NCBI RefSeq assembly: GCF_022829605.1 | Contig: NZ_JAKSYD010000204.1 | Location: 1-64,000 of the forward strand | From: Methylobacterium sp. E-065 | Lineage (GTDB): Bacteria > Pseudomonadota > Alphaproteobacteria > Rhizobiales > Beijerinckiaceae | Length of the DNA stretch: 64,000 bases | Direction of reading: 5' to 3' | Part shown: positions 17,577 through 26,232 of the stretch, one piece after another | Numbering within the stretch: position 1 is the stretch's first letter | Layout: each line of letters begins with the position of its first letter | Notes under the pieces: generated by a model | The model's database searches: none | What the model saw: the letters and a program-made list of their open reading frames with translations, nothing else | What the model was told of the DNA's origin: nothing | Position numbers and translations under genes: made by a program

Positions 17577-18344
17577 AGGATCGGCGAGAGGCGGCCCGAC
17601 GATGGTGCGCAGGCTCGCGAGGATCCGCTCCCGGTTCGGCTCGAGCCGCGACAGGGGGCCGGCGACGCCGAGGACGGTGGCCCGCCCGTCGGCCATCTTG
17701 GGTGCGAGCACCGCCATGGTCCCGGCGCCCTCGGTCACCTGATTGGCCGACCACGCGAAGCCGGCGGCGCGGACCTCCTGGAGGCCGTCCCAGAAGGCAT
17801 CAAGGTCCAGCGTCACCCCGGCGCGCCGGTCGAGTTGACGGACGAGGCGGGCGATCGCGTCGCGGGACTGGTGCGCCAGCAGCATGCGCCCGGCGGCTGT
17901 GGAGTGGATCGGCCGGAACGTGCCGGGATGCAGGTGATAGCGCAGGAGATGGCGCGCCTGGACCACGTGAATGTACTGCACGTGGAGGTCGTTCTGCATC
18001 CCGAGCACGACGGTCTCGCCGGTCGCCTCCTGCAGCGCCTCCATCAGGCGGATCAGCACCCCGTCGCGGAACACGCAGGCCTGAACCCAGGCGCCCAGCA
18101 TGGCGACCCGCATGGTCGGGCTGTAGGTGCGGCGCTCGAAGTCGTACGAGAGATAATCGAGGGCGAGTAGGCTCTTGAGCAGGGCCAGGGTGCTGGAGGC
18201 CGGGTAGCCCAGCGCCAGGGCGATCTCAGTGAGCGATTGCGGGCATTGGACGCGATCGAAATGCTCCAGCACCTCGACCACGCGGCGGGCCGACTTGACG
18301 GCCGCGCCCTGCGCCTCGGGCGGGATGTCCGCGCGCAGGGTCAC
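17559..18344 (-). CDS. IclR-family transcriptional regulator
   Basis: 261 residues. The N-terminal winged helix (about residues 17-75) contains SARRVVEVLEHFDRVQCPQSLTEIALALGYPASSTLALLKSL. The C-terminal effector domain includes RPIHSTAAGRMLLAH, a hallmark of the family. The start is probably the GTG at 18344. It sits between the LigI-like hydrolase and the aldolase operon on the same strand. Dyads found upstream of itself, of the aldolase and in the divergent promoter at 19.4 kb suggest that it controls both arms of this catabolic island. IclR proteins usually sense a pathway acid. Confidence 0.9.
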   Translation of the reverse strand: MTLRADIPPEAQGAAVKSARRVVEVLEHFDRVQCPQSLTEIALALGYPASSTLALLKSLLALDYLSYDFERRTYSPTMRVAMLGAWVQACVFRDGVLIRLMEALQEATGETVVLGMQNDLHVQYIHVVQARHLLRYHLHPGTFRPIHSTAAGRMLLAHQSRDAIARLVRQLDRRAGVTLDLDAFWDGLQEVRAAGFAWSANQVTEGAGTMAVLAPKMADGRATVLGVAGPLSRLEPNRERILASLRTIVGPPLADPKNSRL

Positions 18345-18368
18345 GAGGGCCGCACCGCGCTGCGATTA

Positions 18369-18382
18369 TTCACATCTATGAA
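18369..18382. promoter_or_regulatory. Candidate IclR autoregulatory operator
   Basis: TTCACATCTATGAA (TTCA-N6-TGAA) lies 25 bases upstream of the IclR start. It matches the core of the longer dyad at 17553-17576 at 10 of 14 positions by hand alignment. Confidence 0.4.
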
Positions 18383-18457
18383 ACGCATGATCCGGCCTGT
18401 CCGCCCGCCGACCAGCCGTTGATACCGGAAGGCGCGGGGTCCCGGTAGCATCGCCGC

Positions 18458-19351
18458 TCACGGGAAGCCGTAGAGCGCGGCCGGGTTGTCCACCAGGATG
18501 CGGCTCAGGGTTTGGTCATCCGTCCAGCGCCGCAGCGCCCGCAGGAGATCCACATCCGACGGGACGCCCCGGTCGGTCGCGCCGCCGAAATAGTTGATGT
18601 GCGGCCAGTCGCTGCCCCAGACGAGCCGCTCCGGATTGGCCGCGATCAGGGCGGCCGCGAAGGGGTCCACGTCGTCGTAGGGGGGACCTGCCACGGTGAG
18701 GCGGTCCGCCCCCGAGATCTTGGTCCAGGCCACCCCGTCCGCCACCAGCCGGCACAGCCGTGCGAAGCCCGGATCGTCGATGCCCCGGGCCGTGCTCATG
18801 CGGCCCATATGGTCGATCACCACCGGCATGCCGCAAGCGGCCAGCGCCGGCCAGAGCTCGGGCAGGTCCGGCGCGTGCAGCCAGGCCTGGAGATGCCAGC
18901 CCCGCGCCTTCAGCCGCGGCGCGAGCGCCCTCAAAACCTCCAGCCCCATGCCGTTGCGGTAGACCTGATGGCCGTCCCGCCGGAACAGGTTGACGCGCAC
19001 GCCACGCACGCCAGCCGCCGTCAGGGCATCGAGTTCGGCCTCGGTGACGCCCTCGGCCAGGACCGCGACGCCGCGCAGGCGGTCGGGGGCCAGCGCGAGT
19101 GCATCCAGCATGGCGCGGTTATCGACCCCATAGGCGCTGGCGGTGACGATCACGCACCGCGCGAGACCCATGGCGTCGAGCTGACGCAGCAGGGCCGCGC
19201 CGTCGTTCTCCGGCGGTGTGTAGCTGCGGTCCTCCGCCAGGGGGTAGCGGGCGTAGGGCCCGAACACGTGGGTGTGGCTGTCGCAGGCGCCGTCCGGCAG
19301 CGCGAAGGTCGGCGGCTCGGGGACTTTCGGGGCGAGGCAGTCGCGGCTCAT
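18458..19351 (-). CDS. Amidohydrolase, probable 2-pyrone-4,6-dicarboxylate hydrolase (LigI-like)
   Basis: 297 residues from the ATG at 19351 (GGAGG six bases upstream). It follows LigI closely as I recall that family. HxH is in GACDSHTHVFGP, followed by RSYTPPEN, YGVDNRAMLDAL, RGVRVNLFRR (the Arg pair that holds the pyrone carboxylates in LigI is kept), VVIDHMGR, RLTVAGPPYDDVDPFA and LVWGSDWPHIN with the catalytic Asp. LigI opens the pyrone lactone to 4-oxalomesaconate, the substrate of GalB, which is encoded at 26.2 kb. It is divergent from the plus-strand catabolic genes. Confidence 0.8.
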   Translation of the reverse strand: MSRDCLAPKVPEPPTFALPDGACDSHTHVFGPYARYPLAEDRSYTPPENDGAALLRQLDAMGLARCVIVTASAYGVDNRAMLDALALAPDRLRGVAVLAEGVTEAELDALTAAGVRGVRVNLFRRDGHQVYRNGMGLEVLRALAPRLKARGWHLQAWLHAPDLPELWPALAACGMPVVIDHMGRMSTARGIDDPGFARLCRLVADGVAWTKISGADRLTVAGPPYDDVDPFAAALIAANPERLVWGSDWPHINYFGGATDRGVPSDVDLLRALRRWTDDQTLSRILVDNPAALYGFP

Positions 19352-19409
19352 CGGCGTCCTCCGGCTTGACTCCGGCGCCTTTGATGGCTCGCCTCGGATG
19401 CGGCCGCAA

Positions 19410-19423
19410 TGCACGGATATGAA
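19410..19423. promoter_or_regulatory. Candidate IclR site in the divergent LigI-like / hydroxyacid oxidase promoter
   Basis: TGCACGGATATGAA followed by TTTTTT matches the sites at 17553 and 18369 at about 10 of 14 positions, mainly in the right half TATGAA-T-run. It lies in the 338-base gap between the genes starting at 19351 (minus) and 19690 (plus). Nothing else was recognised in this gap. Confidence 0.35.
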
Positions 19424-19689
19424 TTTTTTGATGCAGCCTCGGCAGCGCCGAGGGAAAAGCCGGCTTCTGTCTACAACGAACCGTCGATCAGCAAAGATTC
19501 GGCTCTGTTACAGGTACTGACGCCCAAACGGGTGTCCCGCTTCGTCATTCGCCGCATGCCTCGACGGCGCCGGGACGCCTGCACCTATAGACAGCGGGCA
19601 GCCAATCTTACACACTTGTGAAGTACGGGCTCAGACTTGGCTGTCTTGCGGGCGTCGGGACAACCGGCCCAGCACCGAACGGAAGATCG

Positions 19690-20946
19690 ATGGCGTCAGG
19701 CGCCCAGAAACTGCCCGGCCACACGGAAGCGATCCCCGGCACGGCGGCCACCGAGACGGCCGCCGGCACGCGCCGGCGCGGCAAGCCCGTCGCGCTGGCC
19801 CTGGCGGATTACGAGGCGGCGGCGCGGCGACACCTGCCGCGGCCCGTGTTCGGCTACATCGCGGGCGCCGCGGAGACCAACGCGGCGCTCGACGACAATC
19901 GGCGGGCGCTTCGGGAGGTCGGGTTCGTGCCACGGGTCCTGGTTGGGGCCGGGGCGCGCAAGGCCGCCACGACGCTGCTCGGCCGGGACTATGCCGCGCC
20001 GTTCGGCATCGCTCCGATGGGCCTGAGCGCGCTCGCCGCCTATCGCGGCGACATCGTGCTGGCCGCGGCCGCGCGGGCGGCGCGGATGCCGATGATCATG
20101 AGCGGCTCTTCCCTCATCCGCATGGAGGACGTGATCCCGCACAACCCGGACGCGTGGTTCCAGGCCTACCTGCCCGCCGAGCCCGACCGGATCGCGGCCC
20201 TGGTCGACCGGGTGGCGAAGGCGGGCTTCGGCACGTTGGTCGTGACCGTCGACACCGTGATTTCCGGCAACCGCGAGAACATCACCCGCACCGGCTTCTC
20301 GACGCCGCTCCGGCCGAGCCTGCGGCTGGCCCTCGATGGGCTCTCGCGCCCGCGCTGGACCGCGGGCACGTTCCTGCGCACGCTGGTGCGCCACGGCATG
20401 CCGCATTTCGAGAACTCCTACGCGGTGCGGGGGGCGCCGATCCTGTCCGCCTCGGTGCTGCGGGATTTCGGCAACCGTGACCACCTGTGCTGGGACCACC
20501 TGCGGCTGGTGCGAGAGCGTTGGCGCGGCCGGCTCGTCATCAAGGGGATCATGGCGGCAGCCGACGCCGTCGTGGCCCGGGATCTCGGGGCCGACGGCGT
20601 GATCCTGTCGAACCATGGCGGCCGCCAGCTCGACGCGACGGTCTCGCCCTTTCGCACCCTGCCGGCGGTCGTCGCGGCGCTCGGCGGCACGATCCCGGTG
20701 ATGATCGACAGCGGCTTCCGCCGCGGCACCGACGTGCTGAAGGCGCTGGCGCTGGGCGCCGCCTTCGTGTTCGTCGGACGGCCGTTCCTCTACGCCGCCG
20801 CGGTCGGCGGCCAGCCCGAGGTCGAGCGCGCGATCGCGATCCTGAAGGACGAAGTCGTCCGCAACATGGGCCTGCTCAGCGTGAACACCCTGTCCGAACT
20901 CGGACCCGACCGCCTGCACCGGATCCCCGTCGGGCCGACCCCGTGA
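19690..20946 (+). CDS. FMN-dependent alpha-hydroxyacid oxidase/dehydrogenase
   Basis: 418 residues from the ATG at 19690 (GGAAG five bases upstream; a GTG-type start at 19618 would add 24 unlikely residues). The lactate-oxidase/mandelate-dehydrogenase family is shown by YIAGAAETN, GIAPMGLSALA, FQAYLPAEPD (the active-site Tyr), VTVDTVISGNRE, the Lys in LVIKGIM, and SNHGGRQLD with the catalytic His. It oxidises an S-2-hydroxy acid to a 2-oxo acid with FMN; the acceptor (oxygen or quinone) is not evident. It is followed after 21 bases by a D-2-hydroxyacid dehydrogenase. Confidence 0.9.
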   Translation: MASGAQKLPGHTEAIPGTAATETAAGTRRRGKPVALALADYEAAARRHLPRPVFGYIAGAAETNAALDDNRRALREVGFVPRVLVGAGARKAATTLLGRDYAAPFGIAPMGLSALAAYRGDIVLAAAARAARMPMIMSGSSLIRMEDVIPHNPDAWFQAYLPAEPDRIAALVDRVAKAGFGTLVVTVDTVISGNRENITRTGFSTPLRPSLRLALDGLSRPRWTAGTFLRTLVRHGMPHFENSYAVRGAPILSASVLRDFGNRDHLCWDHLRLVRERWRGRLVIKGIMAAADAVVARDLGADGVILSNHGGRQLDATVSPFRTLPAVVAALGGTIPVMIDSGFRRGTDVLKALALGAAFVFVGRPFLYAAAVGGQPEVERAIAILKDEVVRNMGLLSVNTLSELGPDRLHRIPVGPTP

Positions 20947-20967
20947 ACCTCCGAGGCGGCGAAGCAC

Positions 20968-21948
20968 ATGAGCAGTGAAGCATCACGGGACAAGGCGGAC
21001 GAGCTCAGGCCGGACGTGCTGCTGGCGATCGACCTCGCGGCCTTCGCCCTCGACCGGCTGCAGGCGCACTTCACCGTGCACCAAGCCCTCACGCCCGAGG
21101 CCCGCGCTGAGGTCGCCGCGCGGGCGGGCGAACGCATCCGGGCCATCGTGACGAACGGGACGACGCCGATCCCGGCCGGCCTGATCGACGCGCTGCCGGA
21201 TCTCGGCATCATCTGCGCGCAGGGCGTCGGCTACGAGGGTGTCGACCTGACGGCGGCCCGGGCGCGCGGGATCGTCATCACGCACGGCACCGGCACCAAC
21301 GCGGCCTGCGTGGCCGATCACGCGCTGGGCCTGTTCCTGGCGGTGCTGCGCGACATTCCGCGGTTCGATGCCGCCGTGCGGGCGGGCCGCTGGCGGGAGG
21401 GCGGGACCGCCCGGCCGGGGGCGCAGGGCAAGCGCGCCGGGATCCTGGGGCTTGGCGGGATCGGCAGCCGAATCGCCCGGCGCTGCGCCGGCTTCGACAT
21501 GGCGGTTCGCTACCACAACCGCCGGCCTGTCCCTGACGCGCCGTGGGACTACGCGTCGAGCCTGGGCGATCTCTGTGCCTGGGCGGACGTGCTGTTCGTG
21601 GCGCTGCCGGGCGGCGCCGCGACCCGCCACTGCGTCGGCCGCGCGGCCCTCGACGCCCTTGGCCCTACAGGCTTCCTCGTCAATGTCGGGCGCGGCTCGG
21701 TCGTGGACACCGAGGCCCTGATCGAGGCCCTGGGGGCGGGCCGCCTCGCCGGGGCGGCCCTCGACGTGATCGAGGGCGAGCCTGCGGTGCCGGAAGCCCT
21801 GTGCGCGCTGCCGAGCGTCGTGCTGTCGCCCCACATCGCCGGCCGCTCGCCAGAGACTCTGGAGGCGACGATCAATCAGGTCGTGGCCAACCTCGCCGCT
21901 TTCTTCGCGGGCGAGCCCGTCCTTTCGCCGATCCCCGAGCGCGCCTGA
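20968..21948 (+). CDS. D-2-hydroxyacid dehydrogenase (NAD(P)-dependent)
   Basis: 326 residues. The Rossmann loop GLGGIGSRIARR lies at about residue 150. The catalytic triad of the family is visible: Arg in NVGRGSVVDTEAL, Glu in VIEGEPAVPEAL and His in LSPHIAGRS. It reduces a 2-oxo acid to the R-2-hydroxy acid, or the reverse. The order oxidase then dehydrogenase suggests inversion of a hydroxyacid centre through the 2-oxo acid. The start ATG follows a GAGGCGG/GAAG region. Confidence 0.92.
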   Translation: MSSEASRDKADELRPDVLLAIDLAAFALDRLQAHFTVHQALTPEARAEVAARAGERIRAIVTNGTTPIPAGLIDALPDLGIICAQGVGYEGVDLTAARARGIVITHGTGTNAACVADHALGLFLAVLRDIPRFDAAVRAGRWREGGTARPGAQGKRAGILGLGGIGSRIARRCAGFDMAVRYHNRRPVPDAPWDYASSLGDLCAWADVLFVALPGGAATRHCVGRAALDALGPTGFLVNVGRGSVVDTEALIEALGAGRLAGAALDVIEGEPAVPEALCALPSVVLSPHIAGRSPETLEATINQVVANLAAFFAGEPVLSPIPERA

Positions 21949-21980
21949 GCCGCGCGCTGCACGAACCGCCCGGAGTCCCG

Positions 21981-23450
21981 ATGTCACCGAGAACCAATCC
22001 GATGCAGGCGAGCCGCCGGGCCCTGCTGCGCGGCGCCGCCGCTGCCATCCTGGGAACCGCGCCGTTGCGCGCCCTGGCGGCCACAGGCACGATCAGTCCG
22101 GTCATGGCGAAGCTCAGCGCCTACATGGCCGAGGCCGGGGACCGGGCCTTGCCAGACGCGGTCGTCGAGGCGGCCAAGCACCACATCCTCGACACGTTCG
22201 CCGCCATGGTGTCGGGCTCCGGCCTGCTGCCGGCCAAGGCCGCCTACAACTTCGCGGCCTCTTACGGCGGTTCGGGCGAGGCTACCCTCGTTGCTGCCAA
22301 AACGACGGCCGACCCACTCGTGGCAGCCCTGGTCAACGGCATGCTGGCGCATTCGGACGAGACCGACGACTCGAACGAGTTCTCGCAATCTCATCCGGGC
22401 GCGCCGATCGTGCCGGCGGCCCTTGCCGCCGCCGAGAAGTTCGGGATCGACGGAACGCGCTTCCTGCGCGCCGTGACGCTGGGCTACGACGTCGGCCCGC
22501 GGGTCACCCTCAGCTTCGACGCGATCCCGTTCCGCAACACCAGCCACAAGAGCACCCACGCTATCGCGGGCACCTTCGGGGCCGCGGCCGCCGCCGCCTG
22601 CGCCGCCGGGCTCGACGCACAGCGGATGCGCTGGGTGCTTGACTACGCGGCCCAGCAATCCTCCGGCATCGGCGCCTGGACGCGCGACACGCAGCACATC
22701 GAGAAATCCTTCGTGTTCGCCGGCATGCCCGCGCGCAGCGGCCTCACCGCGGCGCTGATGGTGAAGGCCGGATGCACCGGCATCGACGACATCTTCTCGG
22801 GTGCCGACAATTACTTCCTAGCCTACGCGCCCGATGCCCGCCTGGATGAGCTGACGGCCGAACTCGGCGCGCGCTACGAGATCGCCCGCACCAACATCAA
22901 GAAATGGACCGTGGGCTCCCCGATCCAGGCGCCGCTGGATGCCCTGAGCAACATCCTGCAGCGACGTCGCATCGACCCCGAAGCGGTGACCTCGGTTGCC
23001 GTCCGCGTGGCCCACACCGAGGCGCGGGTCGTCGACAACCGCGACATGCCCGACATCTGCCTCCAGCACATGGTGGCGATCATGCTGCTCGATGGGACGG
23101 CTTCGTTCCAGGCGGCGCACGATAAGGACCGCATGGTCGATCCGACGGTCCTACGTCTGCGCACCAAGGTCCGGCTGATCCCGAGCGACGAGCTGGAGCG
23201 CCTCGAACCGGCGCGCGCTGCCATCGTGGAGATCGTGTTGAACGACGGGACGGTGCTGACCGACAAGGTGCTCGCGGTCCGCGGCACGGCCGACAACCCA
23301 ATGCCGCGCGCGGAGGTGATCACCAAGTGCCGCGACTTAATGGCGCCGGTCCTCGGCGCGGACAAGACGTCCCGGCTCATCGAAGCCGTCCTCGCCCTCG
23401 AGACGGTTGGGACTATGCGCGATGTCGCGGCCTTGCTGCGCCTGAGCTGA
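21981..23450 (+). CDS. MmgE/PrpD family protein with Tat-type signal peptide
   Basis: 489 residues. The N-terminus has the twin-arginine motif SRRALLRG, then a hydrophobic AAAAILG stretch and a probable cleavage after ALA (about residue 35), so export to the periplasm is predicted. The body is a PrpD fold: AAKHHILDTFAAMVSG, MLAHSDETDDSNEFSQSHPGAPIVPAA and WTVGSPIQAPLDAL. The start ATG has CGGAG six bases upstream. PrpD relatives are usually cytoplasmic dehydratases, decarboxylases or epimerases. It is followed by a second exported homologue. Confidence 0.85.
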   Translation: MSPRTNPMQASRRALLRGAAAAILGTAPLRALAATGTISPVMAKLSAYMAEAGDRALPDAVVEAAKHHILDTFAAMVSGSGLLPAKAAYNFAASYGGSGEATLVAAKTTADPLVAALVNGMLAHSDETDDSNEFSQSHPGAPIVPAALAAAEKFGIDGTRFLRAVTLGYDVGPRVTLSFDAIPFRNTSHKSTHAIAGTFGAAAAAACAAGLDAQRMRWVLDYAAQQSSGIGAWTRDTQHIEKSFVFAGMPARSGLTAALMVKAGCTGIDDIFSGADNYFLAYAPDARLDELTAELGARYEIARTNIKKWTVGSPIQAPLDALSNILQRRRIDPEAVTSVAVRVAHTEARVVDNRDMPDICLQHMVAIMLLDGTASFQAAHDKDRMVDPTVLRLRTKVRLIPSDELERLEPARAAIVEIVLNDGTVLTDKVLAVRGTADNPMPRAEVITKCRDLMAPVLGADKTSRLIEAVLALETVGTMRDVAALLRLS

Positions 23451-23523
23451 GCGAACCCATGAGCGCATCAGGGGCGGTGCGTTCCGCGCCAGGCGACGAG
23501 AGCTGAGCCAGGAGGATCCGACG

Positions 23524-25032
23524 ATGACGTTGAGCCGCAAGCGATTCCTGTCCGGCCTGGCGGCGCTCGGCGCCGGGATGAGTCTCCTGCCCGTCGCGCC
23601 CCGACGGGCCTTCGCCGCCGACACGCCGGCCGCGCCGGCCGGCACCGCCGAGGTGACGGCGGAGACAGCCGCGTTCGTGACTGCGACCTGCTACGAGGAC
23701 TTGCCGCCGGAGCTGATCGCGCTCGGCAAGCAGCACATCCTCGACGCGCTCGGCCTCGCCATCGCCGGCCAGAAGGCCGAGACCGGCCCGATCGTGCATC
23801 GCTACCTCGCCGAGCTCGGCGTCCTGAACGGGCTGTCCACCGTGCTCGGAACGGATCAGCACGCCGCCCCGCGCTTCGCCGCCTTCGCCAACGGCGTCGC
23901 CATCCACGCCGACGATTTCGACGACACGCAGCTCGCCGTCGCGAAGGACCGCGTCTACGGTCTGCTGACCCACCCCACGGTGCCGACTCTGCCTCCCGCC
24001 CTGGCACTGGCGGAAGCCTTGAACAAGTCCGGCCGCGACTTCATGCTGGCCTACCATCTCGGCGTCGAGGTCGCTACGAAGCTCGCCGAGGCGATTGCGC
24101 CCCGCTCCTACGAGAGCGGCTTCCACTCCACCAGCATGTGCGGAGTGTTCGGCTCGGCGGCGGCCGCGGGGAAGCTGCGCGGCCTCGACGCCAAGCAGTT
24201 GCGCAACGCCTTCGGGGTGGTCGGCGCGGAGGCCGGCGGCCTGCGTGAGAATTTCGGCACGATGACCAAGCCGTTCCAGGCCGGCCACAGCGCCGAGGCG
24301 GGCATCGTGGCGGCCGACCTCGCGGCCCTGGGCTGGACGGCGGCCGAGGACATCCTCGAGGCCAAACGCGGCTTCTTCGCCGCCTTCGGGGGCGGCTGGG
24401 ATCCCGGGGCAATCGTCGGCCGCCTGGGCCGGCCGTGGTCGCTGCTCTCGCCCGGCGTGTCGATCAAGCCGTATCCCTCGGGCTCGCTCACGCACCCCGC
24501 CATGGACGTGATGGCGGCTCTCATCGCGCAGCACGGCATCCGGCCGCAGGAGGTGGCTCAGGTCCGGGTCGGCGCCAACCGGCAGATGCTCAACACGCTG
24601 ATCCACCACCGGCCCAGGACGGGCCTGCAGGCCAAGTTCAGCATGGAGTACTGCATGGCCGTGCTGCTGGTGCTCGGCAAGGCGGGGCTCGGGCAGTTCC
24701 AGGACGACGTGGTCAACCGGCCAGAGCTGCAGGCCATGATCGACCGGGTCACCTTCTACAACAACCCGGACGCGGACGCGGCCGGCGCCGACAAGATGCG
24801 TAGCTACGTCGAGGTGCAGTTGACAGACGGGCGCGCCGTCTCGGGTCAGGGCGACTTCGCCCGCGGCAGCCCGGAGAAGCCGATGAGCTTCGACGACACC
24901 GTGGCCAAGTTCGAGGGCTGCGCCGACTTCGCCGGGCTGCCGCGCGACCGGGTCGGGCGAATCGTGTCCGCCGTCCGAAACCTGGAGGCGGTCCCGGACA
25001 TGCGCGCGGTCTGCACCGGCCTCTTCGCCTGA
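23524..25032 (+). CDS. MmgE/PrpD family protein with signal peptide, second exported paralogue
   Basis: 502 residues. The N-terminus MTLSRKRFLSGLAALGAG and a cleavage-like AFA-AD near residue 36 look like a Tat-type signal with a Lys-Arg or Arg-Lys pair rather than Arg-Arg. Family motifs are LGKQHILDALGLAIAGQ, ANGVAIHADDFDDTQL with the Asp pair, KPFQAGHSAEAGIVAADL and KPYPSGSLTHPAMD. It is only distantly similar to the paralogue 73 bases upstream. Two different exported PrpD proteins could form a heteromer or act on successive intermediates. Confidence 0.85.
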   Translation: MTLSRKRFLSGLAALGAGMSLLPVAPRRAFAADTPAAPAGTAEVTAETAAFVTATCYEDLPPELIALGKQHILDALGLAIAGQKAETGPIVHRYLAELGVLNGLSTVLGTDQHAAPRFAAFANGVAIHADDFDDTQLAVAKDRVYGLLTHPTVPTLPPALALAEALNKSGRDFMLAYHLGVEVATKLAEAIAPRSYESGFHSTSMCGVFGSAAAAGKLRGLDAKQLRNAFGVVGAEAGGLRENFGTMTKPFQAGHSAEAGIVAADLAALGWTAAEDILEAKRGFFAAFGGGWDPGAIVGRLGRPWSLLSPGVSIKPYPSGSLTHPAMDVMAALIAQHGIRPQEVAQVRVGANRQMLNTLIHHRPRTGLQAKFSMEYCMAVLLVLGKAGLGQFQDDVVNRPELQAMIDRVTFYNNPDADAAGADKMRSYVEVQLTDGRAVSGQGDFARGSPEKPMSFDDTVAKFEGCADFAGLPRDRVGRIVSAVRNLEAVPDMRAVCTGLFA

Positions 25033-25145
25033 GCCTCGGCGGCATCCGCGGCGTCGCCTTGTGGTCGGCCGGCAGCGGGCCGATCCGTATCGGCGGCCTC
25101 TCCGTCCGTGCGAATGCTGGCGCCGCGTTTCGACGGCGAGGGGTG

Positions 25146-26042
25146 ATGGAGCGGATCGACTTCCTGGGCCTTCAGGCCTTCCTCAGCATCGCCAACTGGG
25201 GGAGCTTCAACCGGGCCGCGGCCAGCCTCAGCCTCTCGCAGGCCGCCCTGAGCCACCGCCTGAAGAAGCTGGAGGACGAACTCGGCGTCAGGCTCGTCGC
25301 ACGGACGACGCGGCAGGTGACGCTGACGCCCGCCGGCGTCGAGCTTCTGCCGAGCGCGCAGCGCATCGTCGACGAGCTGTCCCAGATCTTCGGAACCCTG
25401 CGGCGGCAGGGCCGCGAGAGCCAGGACGTCGTCCGCTTCGGCTGCCTGCCGACGATCGCCGGTCACCACCTGCCCGCCATCCTGCGGGGCTTCAGCGCCG
25501 CTCACCCGGGCGTGCTGGTGCGCGTCCTCGATCAATCAGCCACCGCGATCATCGAGCGCGTGCGGGCGGGCGAGGCCGAATTCGGCATCACCATCATGTC
25601 GGCGCAGCACTACGACCTCGACATCACCCCGATCCACCAGGAAGCCTTCGTGCTGGTGTGCCGGGCCGATCACGCGCTCGCCGACGCAAAGGTGGTGACG
25701 TGGTCCGAGCTGGACCGTGAAATTCTCATCAGGATCGGGGAGCAGACCGGCAACAACTTGCTCATCGCGGCGGGGCTGGGGGGACGCTACGCCGACGTGA
25801 CCTGGGCCTACGAGGTGCACCGCGTCGCCACCGCCATCGGCATGGTGCGCGGGGGCCTGGGCGTGACCGTCGTGCCGCGCCTCGCCTTTCAGGCCGCCGA
25901 AGAGGGAAAGATCGTCGCCGTGCCGCTCCGGGCGCCGAGCATCGCGCGGACGATCGGCATCGTGACGCGCCGCAATCACACCCTGTCACCGGTGGCGGAG
26001 AGCTTGGCCCGGATGATCCGGGCGTACTTCAACGCGCTCTGA
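25146..26042 (+). CDS. LysR-family transcriptional regulator
   Basis: 298 residues from the ATG at 25146 (GAGGGG just upstream). The N-terminal helix-turn-helix is FLSIANWGSFNRAAASLSLSQAALSHRLKKLEDELGVRLVARTTRQVTLTPAG. The effector domain has FGCLPTIAGHHLP and GLGVTVVPRLAFQ. It lies between the exported PrpD genes and galB, all on the plus strand. It probably activates galBC and the downstream carrier in response to a pathway acid. Confidence 0.92.
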   Translation: MERIDFLGLQAFLSIANWGSFNRAAASLSLSQAALSHRLKKLEDELGVRLVARTTRQVTLTPAGVELLPSAQRIVDELSQIFGTLRRQGRESQDVVRFGCLPTIAGHHLPAILRGFSAAHPGVLVRVLDQSATAIIERVRAGEAEFGITIMSAQHYDLDITPIHQEAFVLVCRADHALADAKVVTWSELDREILIRIGEQTGNNLLIAAGLGGRYADVTWAYEVHRVATAIGMVRGGLGVTVVPRLAFQAAEEGKIVAVPLRAPSIARTIGIVTRRNHTLSPVAESLARMIRAYFNAL

Positions 26043-26232
26043 CCGCGCCGCCCGCCCGGCAGGAAGGAACCGCCCGGATGGCATCGCGCCGGCATGCCCG
26101 AACCCGCGGGCATTATTCGATGACGCGCATCAATAGCCTCAATCTAATCATTTGTTTGCTCGGGCGGCCGGCGATAGCTCTGCATGCACAATAGTGCGCG
26201 AGAGGCGACGCACGCTCCGGGAGAGATGAGAT

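Noticed and set aside
26111-26135. Dyad GATG-ACGCG-CATC upstream of galB as a LysR site
   Set aside because: Arms of only four bases; T-N11-A pattern not distinct enough to list as a site.
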